Assembly: GCA_963837285.1 (NCBI GenBank)
Contig: CAWIMS010000005.1
Location: forward strand, 496,001-560,000
Length of the DNA: 64,000 nt
Direction of reading: 5' to 3'
Source of the DNA: Planosporangium sp963837285
Lineage (GTDB): Bacteria > Actinomycetota > Actinomycetes > Mycobacteriales > Micromonosporaceae
Made by a program: the position numbers and the translations under genes. How positions within the stretch are numbered: the first letter of the stretch is position 1; the number at the start of each line of letters is the position of its first letter. Below the pieces are notes generated by a model. The model made no database searches. It was not told the DNA's origin and was given only the letters and a program-made list of their open reading frames with translations. Shown in pieces: positions 24,031 to 32,611 of this stretch.

Positions 24031-24945
24031 ATGGACATCCAGCCCGACCCGGGCCTGAACGCGATCATGAATGAACGGCGTCAGCTGATCAATCTCGCGT
24101 ACCGGCTCCTCGGCTCGCTGGCCGACGCCGAGGACGCCGTACAGGAGACCTACGCCCGCTGGTACGCCATGTCCCCGCAACAGCAGGAAGCCATCGAGTC
24201 CCCCGGCGCCTGGCTGACGACGGTCGCCAGCCGCATCTGCCTCGACGTGCTCGGCTCGGCACGGGCCCGGCGGGAGCGCTACGTGGGTGAATGGGTCCCG
24301 GAACCGCTGCCCGAACCCACCGAGTGGATCAGCGGGCGGTCGGGTGGGATCCCGGCCGATCCGGCCGACCGGGTCACCCTCGACGAGTCGATCAACATGG
24401 CCTTCCTCGTCGTACTGGAATCGATGACGCCGGCCGAGCGCGTCGCGTTCATCCTGCACGACGTCTTCCGGTACTCCTTCGCCGAAGTGGCGGAGATCGT
24501 CGGCCGCACGCCGGCGGCATGCCGCAAGCTGGCCTCCTCGGCCCGCCGCCGCATCCGGGCAACGCAGGCCCCCGCGACTCCGACCGCCCGGCAGGCCGGC
24601 ATCGTCAGGACCTTCAAGCAGGCGTGGGAAGCCGGGGACGTCGGCGCGCTGATCGGCCTCCTCGACCCCGACGCCACGGCGATCGGCGACGGCGGCGGCC
24701 TCGTCAGCGCCGCGCTACGCCCGATCGAGGGCGGCGAGCAGATCGCGCGCTACCTCGTCGATCTCCTCAGCAGGCCAGCCAGGAACCTGACTCTCCTGGA
24801 GCGTACGGTCAACGGCCAGCCCGGCCTGGTCGCTCAGCAGGACGGCGGCACCGTGGCGGTGTACGCGTTCCAGATCGCCGGCGATCGGATCACCCGCTTC
24901 TGGGCGGTGCTCAACCCCGAAAAGATTCGGCTCTGGACCCGGTGA
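24031..24945 (+). CDS. sigJ: ECF41-group sigma-70 family factor (SigJ-like) with SnoaL-like C-terminal domain
   Basis: A 304-residue sigma factor. Region 2 contains RLLGSLADAEDAVQETYARWY (about 25-45), region 4 contains RYSFAEVAEIVGRTPAACRKLASSARRRIR (about 150-180), and the C-terminal 120 residues form an NTF2/SnoaL-like domain ending QIAGDRITRFWAVLNPEKIR. This layout marks the ECF41 group, in which the fused domain, instead of a separate anti-sigma factor, modulates activity. It is divergent from the SnoaL-LUD operon; the twin promoters imply autoregulation and control of that operon. No ribosome site is visible, in keeping with a leaderless transcript. The 3' end overlaps the NYN gene by 35 nt. 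Confidence 0.92.
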   Translation: MDIQPDPGLNAIMNERRQLINLAYRLLGSLADAEDAVQETYARWYAMSPQQQEAIESPGAWLTTVASRICLDVLGSARARRERYVGEWVPEPLPEPTEWISGRSGGIPADPADRVTLDESINMAFLVVLESMTPAERVAFILHDVFRYSFAEVAEIVGRTPAACRKLASSARRRIRATQAPATPTARQAGIVRTFKQAWEAGDVGALIGLLDPDATAIGDGGGLVSAALRPIEGGEQIARYLVDLLSRPARNLTLLERTVNGQPGLVAQQDGGTVAVYAFQIAGDRITRFWAVLNPEKIRLWTR

Positions 24946-25996
24946 GCAGGTAGTCGTCGGCGTCGGCGCTCCACCGGAGGTCGACGGCTCCGCTGGTCGC
25001 CGCCGCCTGGCAGAACTGGAGGAAACTGCGGTACCCGAGCTTCTTCTCGCTGAAGTCGGGGCGTACCTTGCGCAGTTTGTTCTTGAGGCCGGACAGCGGA
25101 ACCGGGCCGTCGCCGACCACCGAGCGCAGCAGGTCGAACGCCTCCCGGTCGCTCTGCTCGGGCAGCGTCACCTCGGGGTCGCCCTTGGCGGGACCGTCGG
25201 TCAGCTCGACCACGTTCCGCGTGGCGAGGTGGCGCAGAAGCTCTCCGAAGGCGCGGAACCCGTAGTCGGCCTCGTTGAACGTCGGGTCCTTCCGCAGCAG
25301 CGTGCGCTTCAGGGTCGAGGCGGTCACCGCACCGCCGGAACTGCGGTCGAGGCCGGCCACGGTCTGCGCGACGAGGGCGGCGAGCGCGTCGGCGTCGCGG
25401 CCGGTCACCTCGGCGGCCGGCTGGGGCTCGGGCTCGTCCATCGGCTGCGGCTCCGGCGGCTGCGGCTCCGGCGGCAGGGCCCGGGCCGAGCGGGCACGCC
25501 GGGCAGGCGCCGGCGGGACCTCGACCCCCTCCAGGCGGTCGTAGTAGAGGAACTCATCGCAGGCCGGCGGTAGCAGGGCCGAGGTGGTCTTCTCCACTCC
25601 GACGCCGATGACGCGCTTGTTGAGCTCGCGAAGCTTCTGTACGAGTGGAGTGAAGTCGCTGTCGCCGGTACCGAAGACGAACGTCGAGATGTAGTCCCGC
25701 TCGAAGGCCAGCTCCAGGGCGTCCACGGCCATCTTGATGTCGGCGGCGTTCTTGCGCGAGGCGCCCATGCGCTGCGGTATGTCGATGAGTTCGACGTGCG
25801 ACCGGGTGAGCATCCGGCGGTCCTCGTCGAAGTACGACCAGTCGGCGTACGCACGACGGACCACCACGCGGCCCCGCTCGGCGAGCGCGTCGGCGATGGG
25901 CCGCAGGTCGAACGCCATGCCGCCAAGATAGTCACGCGCTCCGATCGCCAGGTTCTCGTAGTCCAGGAACAGGGCGATCCGTTCTTCTTGATCCAC
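24911..25996 (-). CDS. NYN-domain (LabA/limkain-like) protein with two LOTUS/OST-HTH domains
   Basis: A 361-residue protein. The NYN (PIN-like nuclease) domain covers residues 5-165: ALFLDYENLA with the first acidic site, KMAVDALELAF and FGTGDSDFTPLVQKL with the conserved Asp pair. A Pro/Glu/Gln linker (PPEPQPPEPQPMDEPEPQP) follows. The C-terminal half holds two winged-helix LOTUS domains, marked by FNEADYGFRAFGELL and FSEKKLGYRSFLQFC. This set occurs in predicted RNA nucleases or RNA-binding regulators. GTG 25996 is the start. A 23-nt gap separates it from the DUF2993 gene, so they may be co-transcribed. Confidence 0.9.
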   Translation of the reverse strand: MDQEERIALFLDYENLAIGARDYLGGMAFDLRPIADALAERGRVVVRRAYADWSYFDEDRRMLTRSHVELIDIPQRMGASRKNAADIKMAVDALELAFERDYISTFVFGTGDSDFTPLVQKLRELNKRVIGVGVEKTTSALLPPACDEFLYYDRLEGVEVPPAPARRARSARALPPEPQPPEPQPMDEPEPQPAAEVTGRDADALAALVAQTVAGLDRSSGGAVTASTLKRTLLRKDPTFNEADYGFRAFGELLRHLATRNVVELTDGPAKGDPEVTLPEQSDREAFDLLRSVVGDGPVPLSGLKNKLRKVRPDFSEKKLGYRSFLQFCQAAATSGAVDLRWSADADDYLLTGSRAESFRG

Positions 25997-26019
25997 GCCG
26001 GTCAGCGTACGCCCCGGGG

Positions 26020-27504
26020 TCAGGCGTGGCAGCCGGTGCCGACGAGCATCCCCCGGCCGAAGTCGACGTTCCGGCCGCTCAGGTTGATCCGCAGCCCGTT
26101 CGGGAGCACGTCGACGCCCTGGTAGGAGAGATGAACGGGCAGCGGTTGCAGCGGGTACGTGGTGCCGGACGTCTTGACCTCGGCGAGGACGTCCTGGGCC
26201 GGGAACGGGAGTCCGAACATCCGGATCTCGTGCGGCGTCAGGTCGAGCGTGTTGCCCGCGATCGTCGGTCTGGCGGACAGCGTGATCGGCGCCGGCGGGC
26301 CGTTCTCCGGTGCCCCGCTGGCGGTGGCCGTGAGTAGCCCGTTCTCCGCGCCGTACGTCGTGGCCCGCCCGTCCACGGTGGCCGGCAGGACGGAGAACGG
26401 CTCGACGGTCACGCCGCCGATGGCGACCTTGATACCGGCGGCGTCGACGCTCGCCGACAGGTACCGCACCCCGCTCGGCAGCGCCGGCAGCGGCCGGGTG
26501 AAGTCTTCCTTTCTGGCCTGACTGAGCACGATCTTGGCGATCGGATCGTCGGCCGGGTGGTTTCCGCCGAGTACCTTGACCGTCCGGGGAACCAGGGTCA
26601 GCGCACCGCCGTCGAGCCGGGGCTCGGTGAAGATGGTCAGCGGGATGCTGCCGAAAAGCGGCAGGTTCCGCGCGCTGGAGATCCCGAGCAGTCCGTTCTC
26701 GGCCGCGTACGAGACCGTCTGTCCGTTCACCGTGGTGGGCAGCTCGGACAGCGGTGTGGTCGCGACCCCGCCGAGCTCGACGTGCAGCCCGTCCTTCTGG
26801 GGCGTGATCGACTTGTAGCTCACGCCGTCGGGCAGGGCCGGCAGCGTCTCGGGTCGCACGCCGCCGGTCAGCGTGGCGACCTGCGCGGCCGGCACGGTGT
26901 GCCCGAACAGCAGCAGCCGCTGCGGTACCGGGGTGAGGGTGTTGCCGCGCAGGTCGAGCTTCAGGAACATGGTCGCCTTGACGTTCCTGGCCGCCTCCGC
27001 CGTGGGAACGACGTCGATGCTGAGGGATCCGTCGGGCGATCGCCCGTACACGGGTTGGGTTCCGTCGGGCGGGCTGGGCATGTTGGCGAAGCCGATCGTG
27101 ATCGACGCGTCCATGCTGCCGACGTGCGTGGTGCCTGGGCGGGGCTGGCTGACGTCGCGCAGCGTCGCGGTGAACGCGGCGTGACGGACACCGCCGATGG
27201 TGGCATCCGGAAGCGACAGTTCGATCCCGGACAGCCGACCGTGCAGGAACTGCGGCAGGAGCCGGCCACCGGTGAACCTGATCCGGGCCGGCGGCGCGGG
27301 TTCGCCGGGGCAGGCCAGCCCGCCGGCCACCCGTTCCGTGGCCACCCGGGTCAGGTACCCGTCCAGCCCGGGCACCGGCAGGACCAGGATCGCCAGCGGG
27401 ACGGCCACCAGCGGCGCCAGAACGTAGACCAGCCACCTGGCACGCCGGCCGAGGCGATGGCGAACGCTGTGGGTGGAGCTCTCGGACGGTGGGAACACCG
27501 CCAT
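26020..27504 (-). CDS. DUF2993 (LmeA-like) membrane-anchored protein with repeated lipid-binding domains
   Basis: A 494-residue protein. ATG 27504 has GGAGGG upstream. One N-terminal transmembrane helix (about 27-49) anchors a long extracytoplasmic part. That part contains at least three recognisable repeats: LPALPDGVSYKSI, LPALPSGVRYLSA and LPVHLSYQGVDV, each after a strand, each followed by a VTVEPFSVLPATV-type hairpin, and twice followed by AENGLL. DUF2993 includes LmeA, a phosphatidylinositol mannoside-binding protein of mycobacteria; a role in envelope lipid handling is inferred. The family commonly has one or two copies, so this is on the long side. Confidence 0.87.
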   Translation of the reverse strand: MAVFPPSESSTHSVRHRLGRRARWLVYVLAPLVAVPLAILVLPVPGLDGYLTRVATERVAGGLACPGEPAPPARIRFTGGRLLPQFLHGRLSGIELSLPDATIGGVRHAAFTATLRDVSQPRPGTTHVGSMDASITIGFANMPSPPDGTQPVYGRSPDGSLSIDVVPTAEAARNVKATMFLKLDLRGNTLTPVPQRLLLFGHTVPAAQVATLTGGVRPETLPALPDGVSYKSITPQKDGLHVELGGVATTPLSELPTTVNGQTVSYAAENGLLGISSARNLPLFGSIPLTIFTEPRLDGGALTLVPRTVKVLGGNHPADDPIAKIVLSQARKEDFTRPLPALPSGVRYLSASVDAAGIKVAIGGVTVEPFSVLPATVDGRATTYGAENGLLTATASGAPENGPPAPITLSARPTIAGNTLDLTPHEIRMFGLPFPAQDVLAEVKTSGTTYPLQPLPVHLSYQGVDVLPNGLRINLSGRNVDFGRGMLVGTGCHA

Positions 27505-27851
27505 ACCGTCACCCTCCGGGACCGTAGTGATGTTCGCCAATATAACTACGTCGATCGCCCCACGTCGGTTCACCGGCCCTTGACATCGACACTCATGACG
27601 ATTTCCCATTAGAAAAGTTACCTAACGAAACTGGATCGGCCGCCTCGCCAGGGACGTGCGTGGTTCGCCGCGGTGTCAAGCGCCGGCACGAGCGGCATCA
27701 GCGCGGACCGGATGAGGTCCGGTAGAGAGCGGCGGTTCTTCGCTGTCTTCGGCTCGGGCAGTTGTGGAACGAATCAAGAACCGATGGGTGAGCTGATGCT
27801 CGCCTACTCAACCAGGTGACGGTCGCGTCCACCACGTGCGGGGGCGTTGCC
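27505..27851. other. Intergenic stretch (347 bp) between DUF2993 and M48 genes
   Basis: It holds the promoter region of the DUF2993 gene and the 3' flank of the M48 gene. Base composition is less G+C-rich near 27535-27640. No ORF with codon bias, no RNA gene and no clear hairpin with a T-run was seen. Confidence 0.5.
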
Positions 27852-29885
27852 TCATCCGCCGCCGATCGCCGCAGCCAGCGACTCAGCCTCGTCTCGTGAC
27901 CAGTTGCCTTGAACGACTACCGCGCCGATACGGATCGGTTCGTCCACGGTAGGGGCGACGACAACTCGCCCGTCGACCAGAATGGCGATACGCCCGCCAA
28001 TGCTGCGTGTGGTCAGCTCAGCCAGTTGCGCGGAACCGCCTGGCGTGAACGTGATGGTGACGGTGAAGCCGGTCCCGTCGGCCGCAAGCTGGGCGGCCGC
28101 ACCGGTGATGTCGGCGCCGCTGATCGCCACCGGTCCGAGCCAGTACTTCTCCTTCCCATCGAGCGAACAGGCGGCCAGGGGCGAGGCCGAAGCGCTGATT
28201 GCGCCAGGCGGCTCGGCTGGGCAGTCCTGATCGGCCGAGGCAGGCTCGCCGGCTGGTAGCTCCAGGACCGGCCGAAGCTCTGCGCGGGACGGCTGACGCG
28301 GGACGGCTGTGTGGGCCCCGATCTGCCACAACGCCGCGGCGACGGCTGCCACCATGATGAGGGCCGGGACCGCGATGCGGAGTCTGGGTCGGCCGTGGCT
28401 GGTGACCAGTGAGATGGCCACCAGGCTGAGTGCGATGAGCGCGTACGGAGTGAACGCGAAGTCCGCGCCGATCGAGCGGGCGACCGCGCCGGAGGTCGTT
28501 TCGGCATGGCACTCCTGCAGGACGGGCTTGGTACCACAGAGCTGGCCGGGCCCTCCTAACCGGGTGGCCCAGGTCCACAGAACACTGGTGAGCCATCCGC
28601 CTACGACACAGGCACACAATCCAGCACCAACCAGGAACGGACCAAGTCGGCTGGCAGCCGGATCGGCGCGAGCCCGCATGGTGCCGAGCGCGGCCAGCCA
28701 GACGCACAGCCCAAGCGTGGCCATACCGGTCGCGATCAGCAGCACCGGCTCCAGCGGAATCCCGGCGGCGCCGGATACGCGAGAGTACGGGGACATATGG
28801 CTACCCAGCACCAGCCCGGCGGCCAGCGCGCCGGCGAAGGTGATCGCCGACCGGCGCGTCCCAACGGCCGCAGCATGCCATGCCGACCGCCAGACAGTGA
28901 TCGCGACGAACAGTGTCAGCGGCAGGCCGACCAACAGTCCGACCAAGGTCGGGATCTGTTCCGGGGCATCTGTTCCTCCTGCCAAGTCCAGGTCTCGTAA
29001 GGTCACCAGCAGCAGACCGGCGGTCACGGCTCCCAGAAAAACCTGTCCGGGGCCGGACGCGAGCAGTGCCGTCTGCCCGCTGAGTACATCGTTGCGTTGG
29101 GTGGCGCCGGGATGGCGACGCAGCCAGCCGCGCAACGCCACGCTTTCCGGACCGCCGCGGACCACGGCGCGCACTGCATCTGTGCCTGCGTGGTCGGCGG
29201 CGTGCAGGTCGGCGTGATGCTCGCGGACTCGTAGAAAGGTCCGGCCGATCAGTTCGGCGAGCAGGACCAGGCCGGCGGCCCGCACCATCGCGCCGGCCAA
29301 CTGCCCGATGGCGGCCTGTCCGAACGCGACAGCCAACCCCGTTCGGACAACTACCCACACGGCGGCGTAGGCGTTGGTGACACGGAGCGCGGTGGCGAGC
29401 TGGTACCATCGCAGGTCGCCGGCCCGCAGATGAGCGAGCTCATGCCGGACCACGACCTCGAACACAGATCGTTGCCCAGATCCGCCGTCTGCGAGCGCCA
29501 GCAGCTCCGGCCCGAACACCAGGAAGGGCCGGTCAGGCAGTCCCGCCACAAAAACACGTGCGCCGAGCCTTGGCCCGAGCCGCACCTGAAGCGTGGGCGA
29601 GATCCGCGACTCGGCACGGAGCCGACCGATCACCGCCGCAGCGGCACGGAACGACCCGCCCAGCGGCTGCGTGTGCCGGATCCGCCACCGCGAACGGTAG
29701 TAGTAGATTCCCGGCCCGAGCGACAGCAGCATCACCATGTTCTGCCAGCTGGGTCCAGCACCGGAGTAAGACAACTGGCCAGCCAGATTCCAGGCGTTGA
29801 CCAACACGGTCACGCCGAGCATGACGAGCAGCAGACCGGTTTCCGACGGAAACCTCCGCGGATCGGGACTTCCCGCCGGCTTCAC
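27852..29885 (-). CDS. M48-family membrane metalloprotease fused to a SecD P1-head-like domain
   Basis: A 677-residue multi-pass protein. Two N-terminal helices, then a cytosolic zinc protease core with HELAH at 148-152 and downstream Glu in REHHADLHAAD, as in HtpX/BlaR1-like M48 enzymes. About six more helices follow between 185 and 520. The last 105 residues (573-677) are a soluble module with GPVAISGADITGAAA, TITFTPGGSAQLAELT and GRIAILVDGRVVVAPTV, the pattern of the SecDF P1 head subdomain seen in SecD and in some lipoproteins. GTG 29885 overlaps the upstream gene by GTGA. The pairing of the two modules is unusual; the head may present or sense an extracytoplasmic ligand. Confidence 0.85.
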   Translation of the reverse strand: MKPAGSPDPRRFPSETGLLLVMLGVTVLVNAWNLAGQLSYSGAGPSWQNMVMLLSLGPGIYYYRSRWRIRHTQPLGGSFRAAAAVIGRLRAESRISPTLQVRLGPRLGARVFVAGLPDRPFLVFGPELLALADGGSGQRSVFEVVVRHELAHLRAGDLRWYQLATALRVTNAYAAVWVVVRTGLAVAFGQAAIGQLAGAMVRAAGLVLLAELIGRTFLRVREHHADLHAADHAGTDAVRAVVRGGPESVALRGWLRRHPGATQRNDVLSGQTALLASGPGQVFLGAVTAGLLLVTLRDLDLAGGTDAPEQIPTLVGLLVGLPLTLFVAITVWRSAWHAAAVGTRRSAITFAGALAAGLVLGSHMSPYSRVSGAAGIPLEPVLLIATGMATLGLCVWLAALGTMRARADPAASRLGPFLVGAGLCACVVGGWLTSVLWTWATRLGGPGQLCGTKPVLQECHAETTSGAVARSIGADFAFTPYALIALSLVAISLVTSHGRPRLRIAVPALIMVAAVAAALWQIGAHTAVPRQPSRAELRPVLELPAGEPASADQDCPAEPPGAISASASPLAACSLDGKEKYWLGPVAISGADITGAAAQLAADGTGFTVTITFTPGGSAQLAELTTRSIGGRIAILVDGRVVVAPTVDEPIRIGAVVVQGNWSRDEAESLAAAIGGG

Positions 29886-30379
29886 CCCCGGCTGTCCCGC
29901 CCACGCATCAACGCGCCAACGATGGCGTCCGCCAGCACCTCCGCCTTGGCCTTGCCCATGCCCAGCTTCCGGGCATGGGCGAGCGAAATGGTGCGCACGG
30001 CGGACAGTTGCTCCTCAGTCAGCTCCGACCCTGGCAAGGCCAATGCTTTTGCCGCAGGTCTGCGGCGGAACCGGCCGACCACGCGACGAGTCATCCGGTT
30101 GATGCCGCCACGCACCGAGCCGGCCAAGCTATCCGACAGTGCGGTTATCACGCTTCCGGAAACCAGCACGATCACCGGAGTGACCAGTTCCGCAACGTCA
30201 CCGACACCGAGTCCCAACGAGTCATCGTGGGCCTTGCGCCACCGTCGTTCGGCCCTGCGCGGGTTTTCCAGATACGGCGAGGACACCTCGGCGAAACTCA
30301 CAAGCTCTTCCGGAGCGATCAATCGAACGACCTCGCGGGCGAGTTTCTCCACAGGCTGAGCGGCGTGAGCATCAATCAT
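29882..30379 (-). CDS. Unknown protein coupled to the M48 protease gene
   Basis: A 165-residue protein. ATG 30379 has AGGAG about 8 nt upstream. The N-terminal half is charged (VEKLAREVVRLIAPEEL, NPRRAERRWRKAH), the middle has a hydrophobic patch (AELVTPVIVLVSGSVI, about 62-78) that may be a membrane segment, and the C-terminal half has RRVVGRFRRRPAA and a helical pair near LTEEQLSAVRTISL and ARKLGMGKAKAEVLADAIVGAL. No family is recognised. The stop overlaps the M48 start, so the two are co-translated and probably act together, for example as a regulator or substrate of the protease. Confidence 0.7.
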   Translation of the reverse strand: MIDAHAAQPVEKLAREVVRLIAPEELVSFAEVSSPYLENPRRAERRWRKAHDDSLGLGVGDVAELVTPVIVLVSGSVITALSDSLAGSVRGGINRMTRRVVGRFRRRPAAKALALPGSELTEEQLSAVRTISLAHARKLGMGKAKAEVLADAIVGALMRGRDSRG

Positions 30380-30724
30380 CCTTCAGCTCCTATAGAGATG
30401 ATCCAGCCAAATATCCGGATCATTTGGCGTCAATATGGTAGTTGGCCTCGGCCAGCCGACACGCTCGATCTCGTGTGATGCGCGGCGGCGCGATCCAGCC
30501 CCCTGCCGTTGTGGGCGCCGCTCACCGGAGACCCGGTGGGGGGTGTCCATGCCGCACTCGCAAGCCACCAGGGCAAGTTCGGCGAACCAAGAACCGGTCG
30601 TCGGTGGCCTGCCGCAGCAAGGTAATGCCGGGGCTCAGCCGGTCGTGTCCGCTGCCCCAGGGCAGTATCACCGTATGTGATCACCAGCTGGGCAGCGTTG
30701 CGAGCAACGCGTGGCACGACCCGG
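30380..30724. other. Intergenic stretch (345 bp) upstream of the M48 operon
   Basis: This holds the promoter of the 165-aa gene. Frames across it on both strands lack consistent codon bias and good starts, so none is called. No repeat or RNA structure stood out. Confidence 0.45.
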
Positions 30725-31192
30725 CTATGCCTGGGACACCGTGTCGGGGGCAACCACGGTCAGCCTGGGAAAGTAGCTGCGGTACCGGGCGGAGTCACGG
30801 GTGAGAAGCTGATAGCCACATACTGCCGCATGGGCACCGATGTAGAAGTCGGCAATCGGCGAGTTCTTGGTTCCGCCCTGTCGGCGATACCTGACATACG
30901 CTTTACCTGCCAGGAAACTCGCAGGGTACGGCAGTTGCTCGCGGAGAACGTCAGTCGCGGGGATGGCCTCGTCGAGGTCCTCGATGCGGTCGAACCGCAC
31001 CGAGATCTCGGCGTACACAATTGGGTTGATCACGAGCATCCCTGCGTCGCGGGACGCTGCGAGCGCTGCACCGGACCACTGTGACCACGTCGGATCCTCT
31101 GTGAGGATATCGAGCAGAACGTTGGAGTCGACCAGTGTCACGGTCCCGTTCGAGGGTCGTTCGGGCACCGGGCGGAGTCGCTCATTCGCCAC
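30725..31192 (-). CDS. vapC: VapC-type PIN-domain toxin
   Basis: A 155-residue PIN-domain nuclease. GTG 31192 follows GGAG by 7 nt; a shorter start at GTG 31141 (before TLVDSNVLLDIL) is possible. The acidic active site is complete: Asp in VDSNVLLD, Glu in NPIVYAEIS, Asp in SPIADFYIGAHA and Asp in TRDSARYR. VapC toxins cut tRNA or rRNA. It starts 11 nt inside the end of the AbrB-type antitoxin gene, the usual coupled arrangement. Target RNA cannot be predicted. Confidence 0.9.
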   Translation of the reverse strand: MANERLRPVPERPSNGTVTLVDSNVLLDILTEDPTWSQWSGAALAASRDAGMLVINPIVYAEISVRFDRIEDLDEAIPATDVLREQLPYPASFLAGKAYVRYRRQGGTKNSPIADFYIGAHAAVCGYQLLTRDSARYRSYFPRLTVVAPDTVSQA

Positions 31193-31421
31193 GGAGCAGC
31201 TCCATCAGCTGATCCGTGGTCATGCCCTTCGTTTCGCGTGCGGTACCCTGCCCGCGCAGATGCCTCACAAACCGTTGCCCTCTGGTGAGGGCGCCGTCGA
31301 CCCGCACGATCCGTAGCGCGTCGCCTTCCTCGATGACCTCGATCTCGTCGCCCTCATGCAGGCCATGTTTGGTGCGCAACGGCGCCGGGATGGTGACCTG
31401 GCCCTTGCTGTTCAGCTTCAT
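31182..31421 (-). CDS. vapB: AbrB/MazE-type antitoxin
   Basis: A 79-residue protein. Residues 1-45 form a swapped-hairpin AbrB DNA-binding domain (MKLNSKGQVTIPAPLRTKHGL, GDEIEVIEEGDALRIVRV). The C-terminal arm (RGQGTARETKGMTTDQLMELL) would fold on the toxin. It precedes and overlaps the PIN toxin gene. Antitoxins of this fold repress their own promoter, and dyads are present just upstream at 31442-31467. Confidence 0.9.
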   Translation of the reverse strand: MKLNSKGQVTIPAPLRTKHGLHEGDEIEVIEEGDALRIVRVDGALTRGQRFVRHLRGQGTARETKGMTTDQLMELLRGE

Positions 31422-31441
31422 CGCGCCTCCAACTCGTATCG

Positions 31442-31467
31442 CGTAGTACTCGTGCTACGTAATACTA
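31442..31467. promoter_or_regulatory. Nested dyads at the toxin-antitoxin promoter
   Basis: CGTAG (31442-31446) pairs with CTACG (31455-31459), and TAGTA (31444-31448) pairs with TACTA (31463-31467). On the minus strand TAGTAT (31467-31462) could be the -10 box. Likely the antitoxin operator. Confidence 0.45.
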
Positions 31468-31503
31468 GCCGTTGCACCTGACGAACCGTGACAGTTTCTC
31501 GCA

Positions 31504-31755
31504 TCAGGGTCGGCCTCTCGGCGCCAAGATCGTCCTGGCGGGGTGGGCGCCGCTTGCCAGATCGGTTCTTGGTTCATCACGTTTCTCCTCGTCCACCTTC
31601 AGGAACATCAGGGTCGGACCGGTCTCCGCGGATCCGATCGTGGCGAAGTAGGCGTTCGCGCCGGGGTCGATGGGACGGTCGAGCGCCGCGGACCAGAAGG
31701 CGGCCAGCTCGGTGGCGTCGGCGCAGTCGAACGTGATGCTGGCGATGGCGAGCAT
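31504..31755 (-). pseudogene. VOC-family (glyoxalase-like) protein, C-terminally truncated
   Basis: The first 57 residues match the start of small VOC-fold proteins: MLAIASITFDCADATELAAFWSAALDRP, then ATIGSAETGPTLMFLKVDE. After EEKRDEP the usual strand with the metal His and the second beta-alpha-beta unit are missing and the frame ends at 83 residues instead of about 115-125. The ATG at 31755 overlaps the stop of the MerR gene. It is a remnant, or a product of a local deletion. Confidence 0.6.
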
Positions 31756-32573
31756 CAGTCCTCCGTGGTGGTAGCTACCCGCACCGGCCAGCCGATCTCG
31801 GTGCGGTACTCGGATTCGGGAACAACGTCACCGGGGCTGATCAGGTAGTCCTCCCGGATCGGGCCGCCGATCGCCAGCCCGGTGCCGGCCAGCCACGCGC
31901 CGAGCGCCTGGTAGCCGGCGGCCATCGCCTGGTACGGCCCGATGAAGGTGGCCACCGCGTACCGGCCGCCGGGCAGCGTCATCGTCCCCGGCCAGACGCC
32001 GTCGCCGACCGGCACGTAAGCGGTGACCGGTGACGGATCGTCCCGGTATTCGACCGGAAACAGGGCACCCGGTGGCCCGGCCGGTTGGCAGCCGGACCGG
32101 GCGAGCGTGTCGAAGAGCCGCGCGTACGCCTCGCCGAGGAACGCGGCGAACACGTCGGGAGTCACCTCGCCGCTCACGGTCAGGACGGCCGTGGCGGGCA
32201 GCACCCGCTCGGTCACCCCGAGCCGGGTCACCGACGCCGGGTCGGCGAGCAGCTCGGTCACCGTACCGAGGATCTGTTCGGTACGCGCCAGCTGCTCGTG
32301 GACCAGGCTCTGGTGCTCGGTCAGGACCCGCCGGGTCACCTCTGGGTCCCGGGCGGCAAGCACCTCCCTGATCCTGGCCAGCGGGACGTCGAGCGCGCGC
32401 AGGTCGCGGATCACCGCCGCGTCGCCGATCTGGGTCACCCGGTAGCCGCGGTAGCCGGTACGCGCGTCGATCACCGCCGGGATGAGAAGCCCGGACTCGT
32501 GGTACGCGCGCAGTGCGTTCGCGGAGATCAGCGTCGCCCGGGAGAAGGCGCCGATCGAGAGCAGGTCGGCCAC
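31755..32573 (-). CDS. MerR-family regulator with GyrI-like effector domain
   Basis: A 272-residue regulator. GTG 32573 is chosen because related proteins begin MADLLSIGAF; an in-frame GTG at 32582 would overlap the promoter. The MerR winged helix spans 1-70 (ISANALRAYHESGLL, GYRGYRVTQIGDAAVI), a coiled-coil dimer helix follows (about 75-118), and the C-terminal 145 residues form an AraC effector-binding/GyrI-like domain (AVATFIGPYQAM, EYRTEIGWPV) that in the family binds organic cations or drugs. A dyad at 32588-32608 lies between the promoter boxes. The VOC remnant downstream is translationally coupled. Confidence 0.88.
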   Translation of the reverse strand: MADLLSIGAFSRATLISANALRAYHESGLLIPAVIDARTGYRGYRVTQIGDAAVIRDLRALDVPLARIREVLAARDPEVTRRVLTEHQSLVHEQLARTEQILGTVTELLADPASVTRLGVTERVLPATAVLTVSGEVTPDVFAAFLGEAYARLFDTLARSGCQPAGPPGALFPVEYRDDPSPVTAYVPVGDGVWPGTMTLPGGRYAVATFIGPYQAMAAGYQALGAWLAGTGLAIGGPIREDYLISPGDVVPESEYRTEIGWPVRVATTTED

Positions 32574-32580
32574 GGCAACC

Positions 32581-32611
32581 ACTGTGAACCCTCGCCCTGG
32601 GCAAAGGTCAA
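32581..32611 (-). promoter_or_regulatory. MerR-type promoter with 19-bp spacer and dyad operator
   Basis: On the minus strand TTGACC (32611-32606) is the -35 box. An imperfect 21-bp dyad, ACCCTCGCCC-T-GGGCAAAGGT (32588-32608, arms 8/10), lies just after it. A weak -10 (CACAGT, 32586-32581) is 19 bp away, the overlong spacing that MerR proteins untwist. Leaderless start at 32573 would follow. The -10 is poor, so this is tentative. Confidence 0.45.

Noticed and set aside
24911..27436. A very long leftward open frame (841 codons) running through the NYN gene and across the DUF2993 gene
   Set aside because: Only the first 361 codons from GTG 25996 are NYN-LOTUS; the rest is the wrong frame of the DUF2993 gene, Arg/Ala/Gly-rich without any domain. 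High G+C gives long spurious frames.
30383..30804. Overlapping frames on both strands before the VapC gene
   Set aside because: No start with a ribosome site and no recognisable domain; the stretch fits a promoter region.
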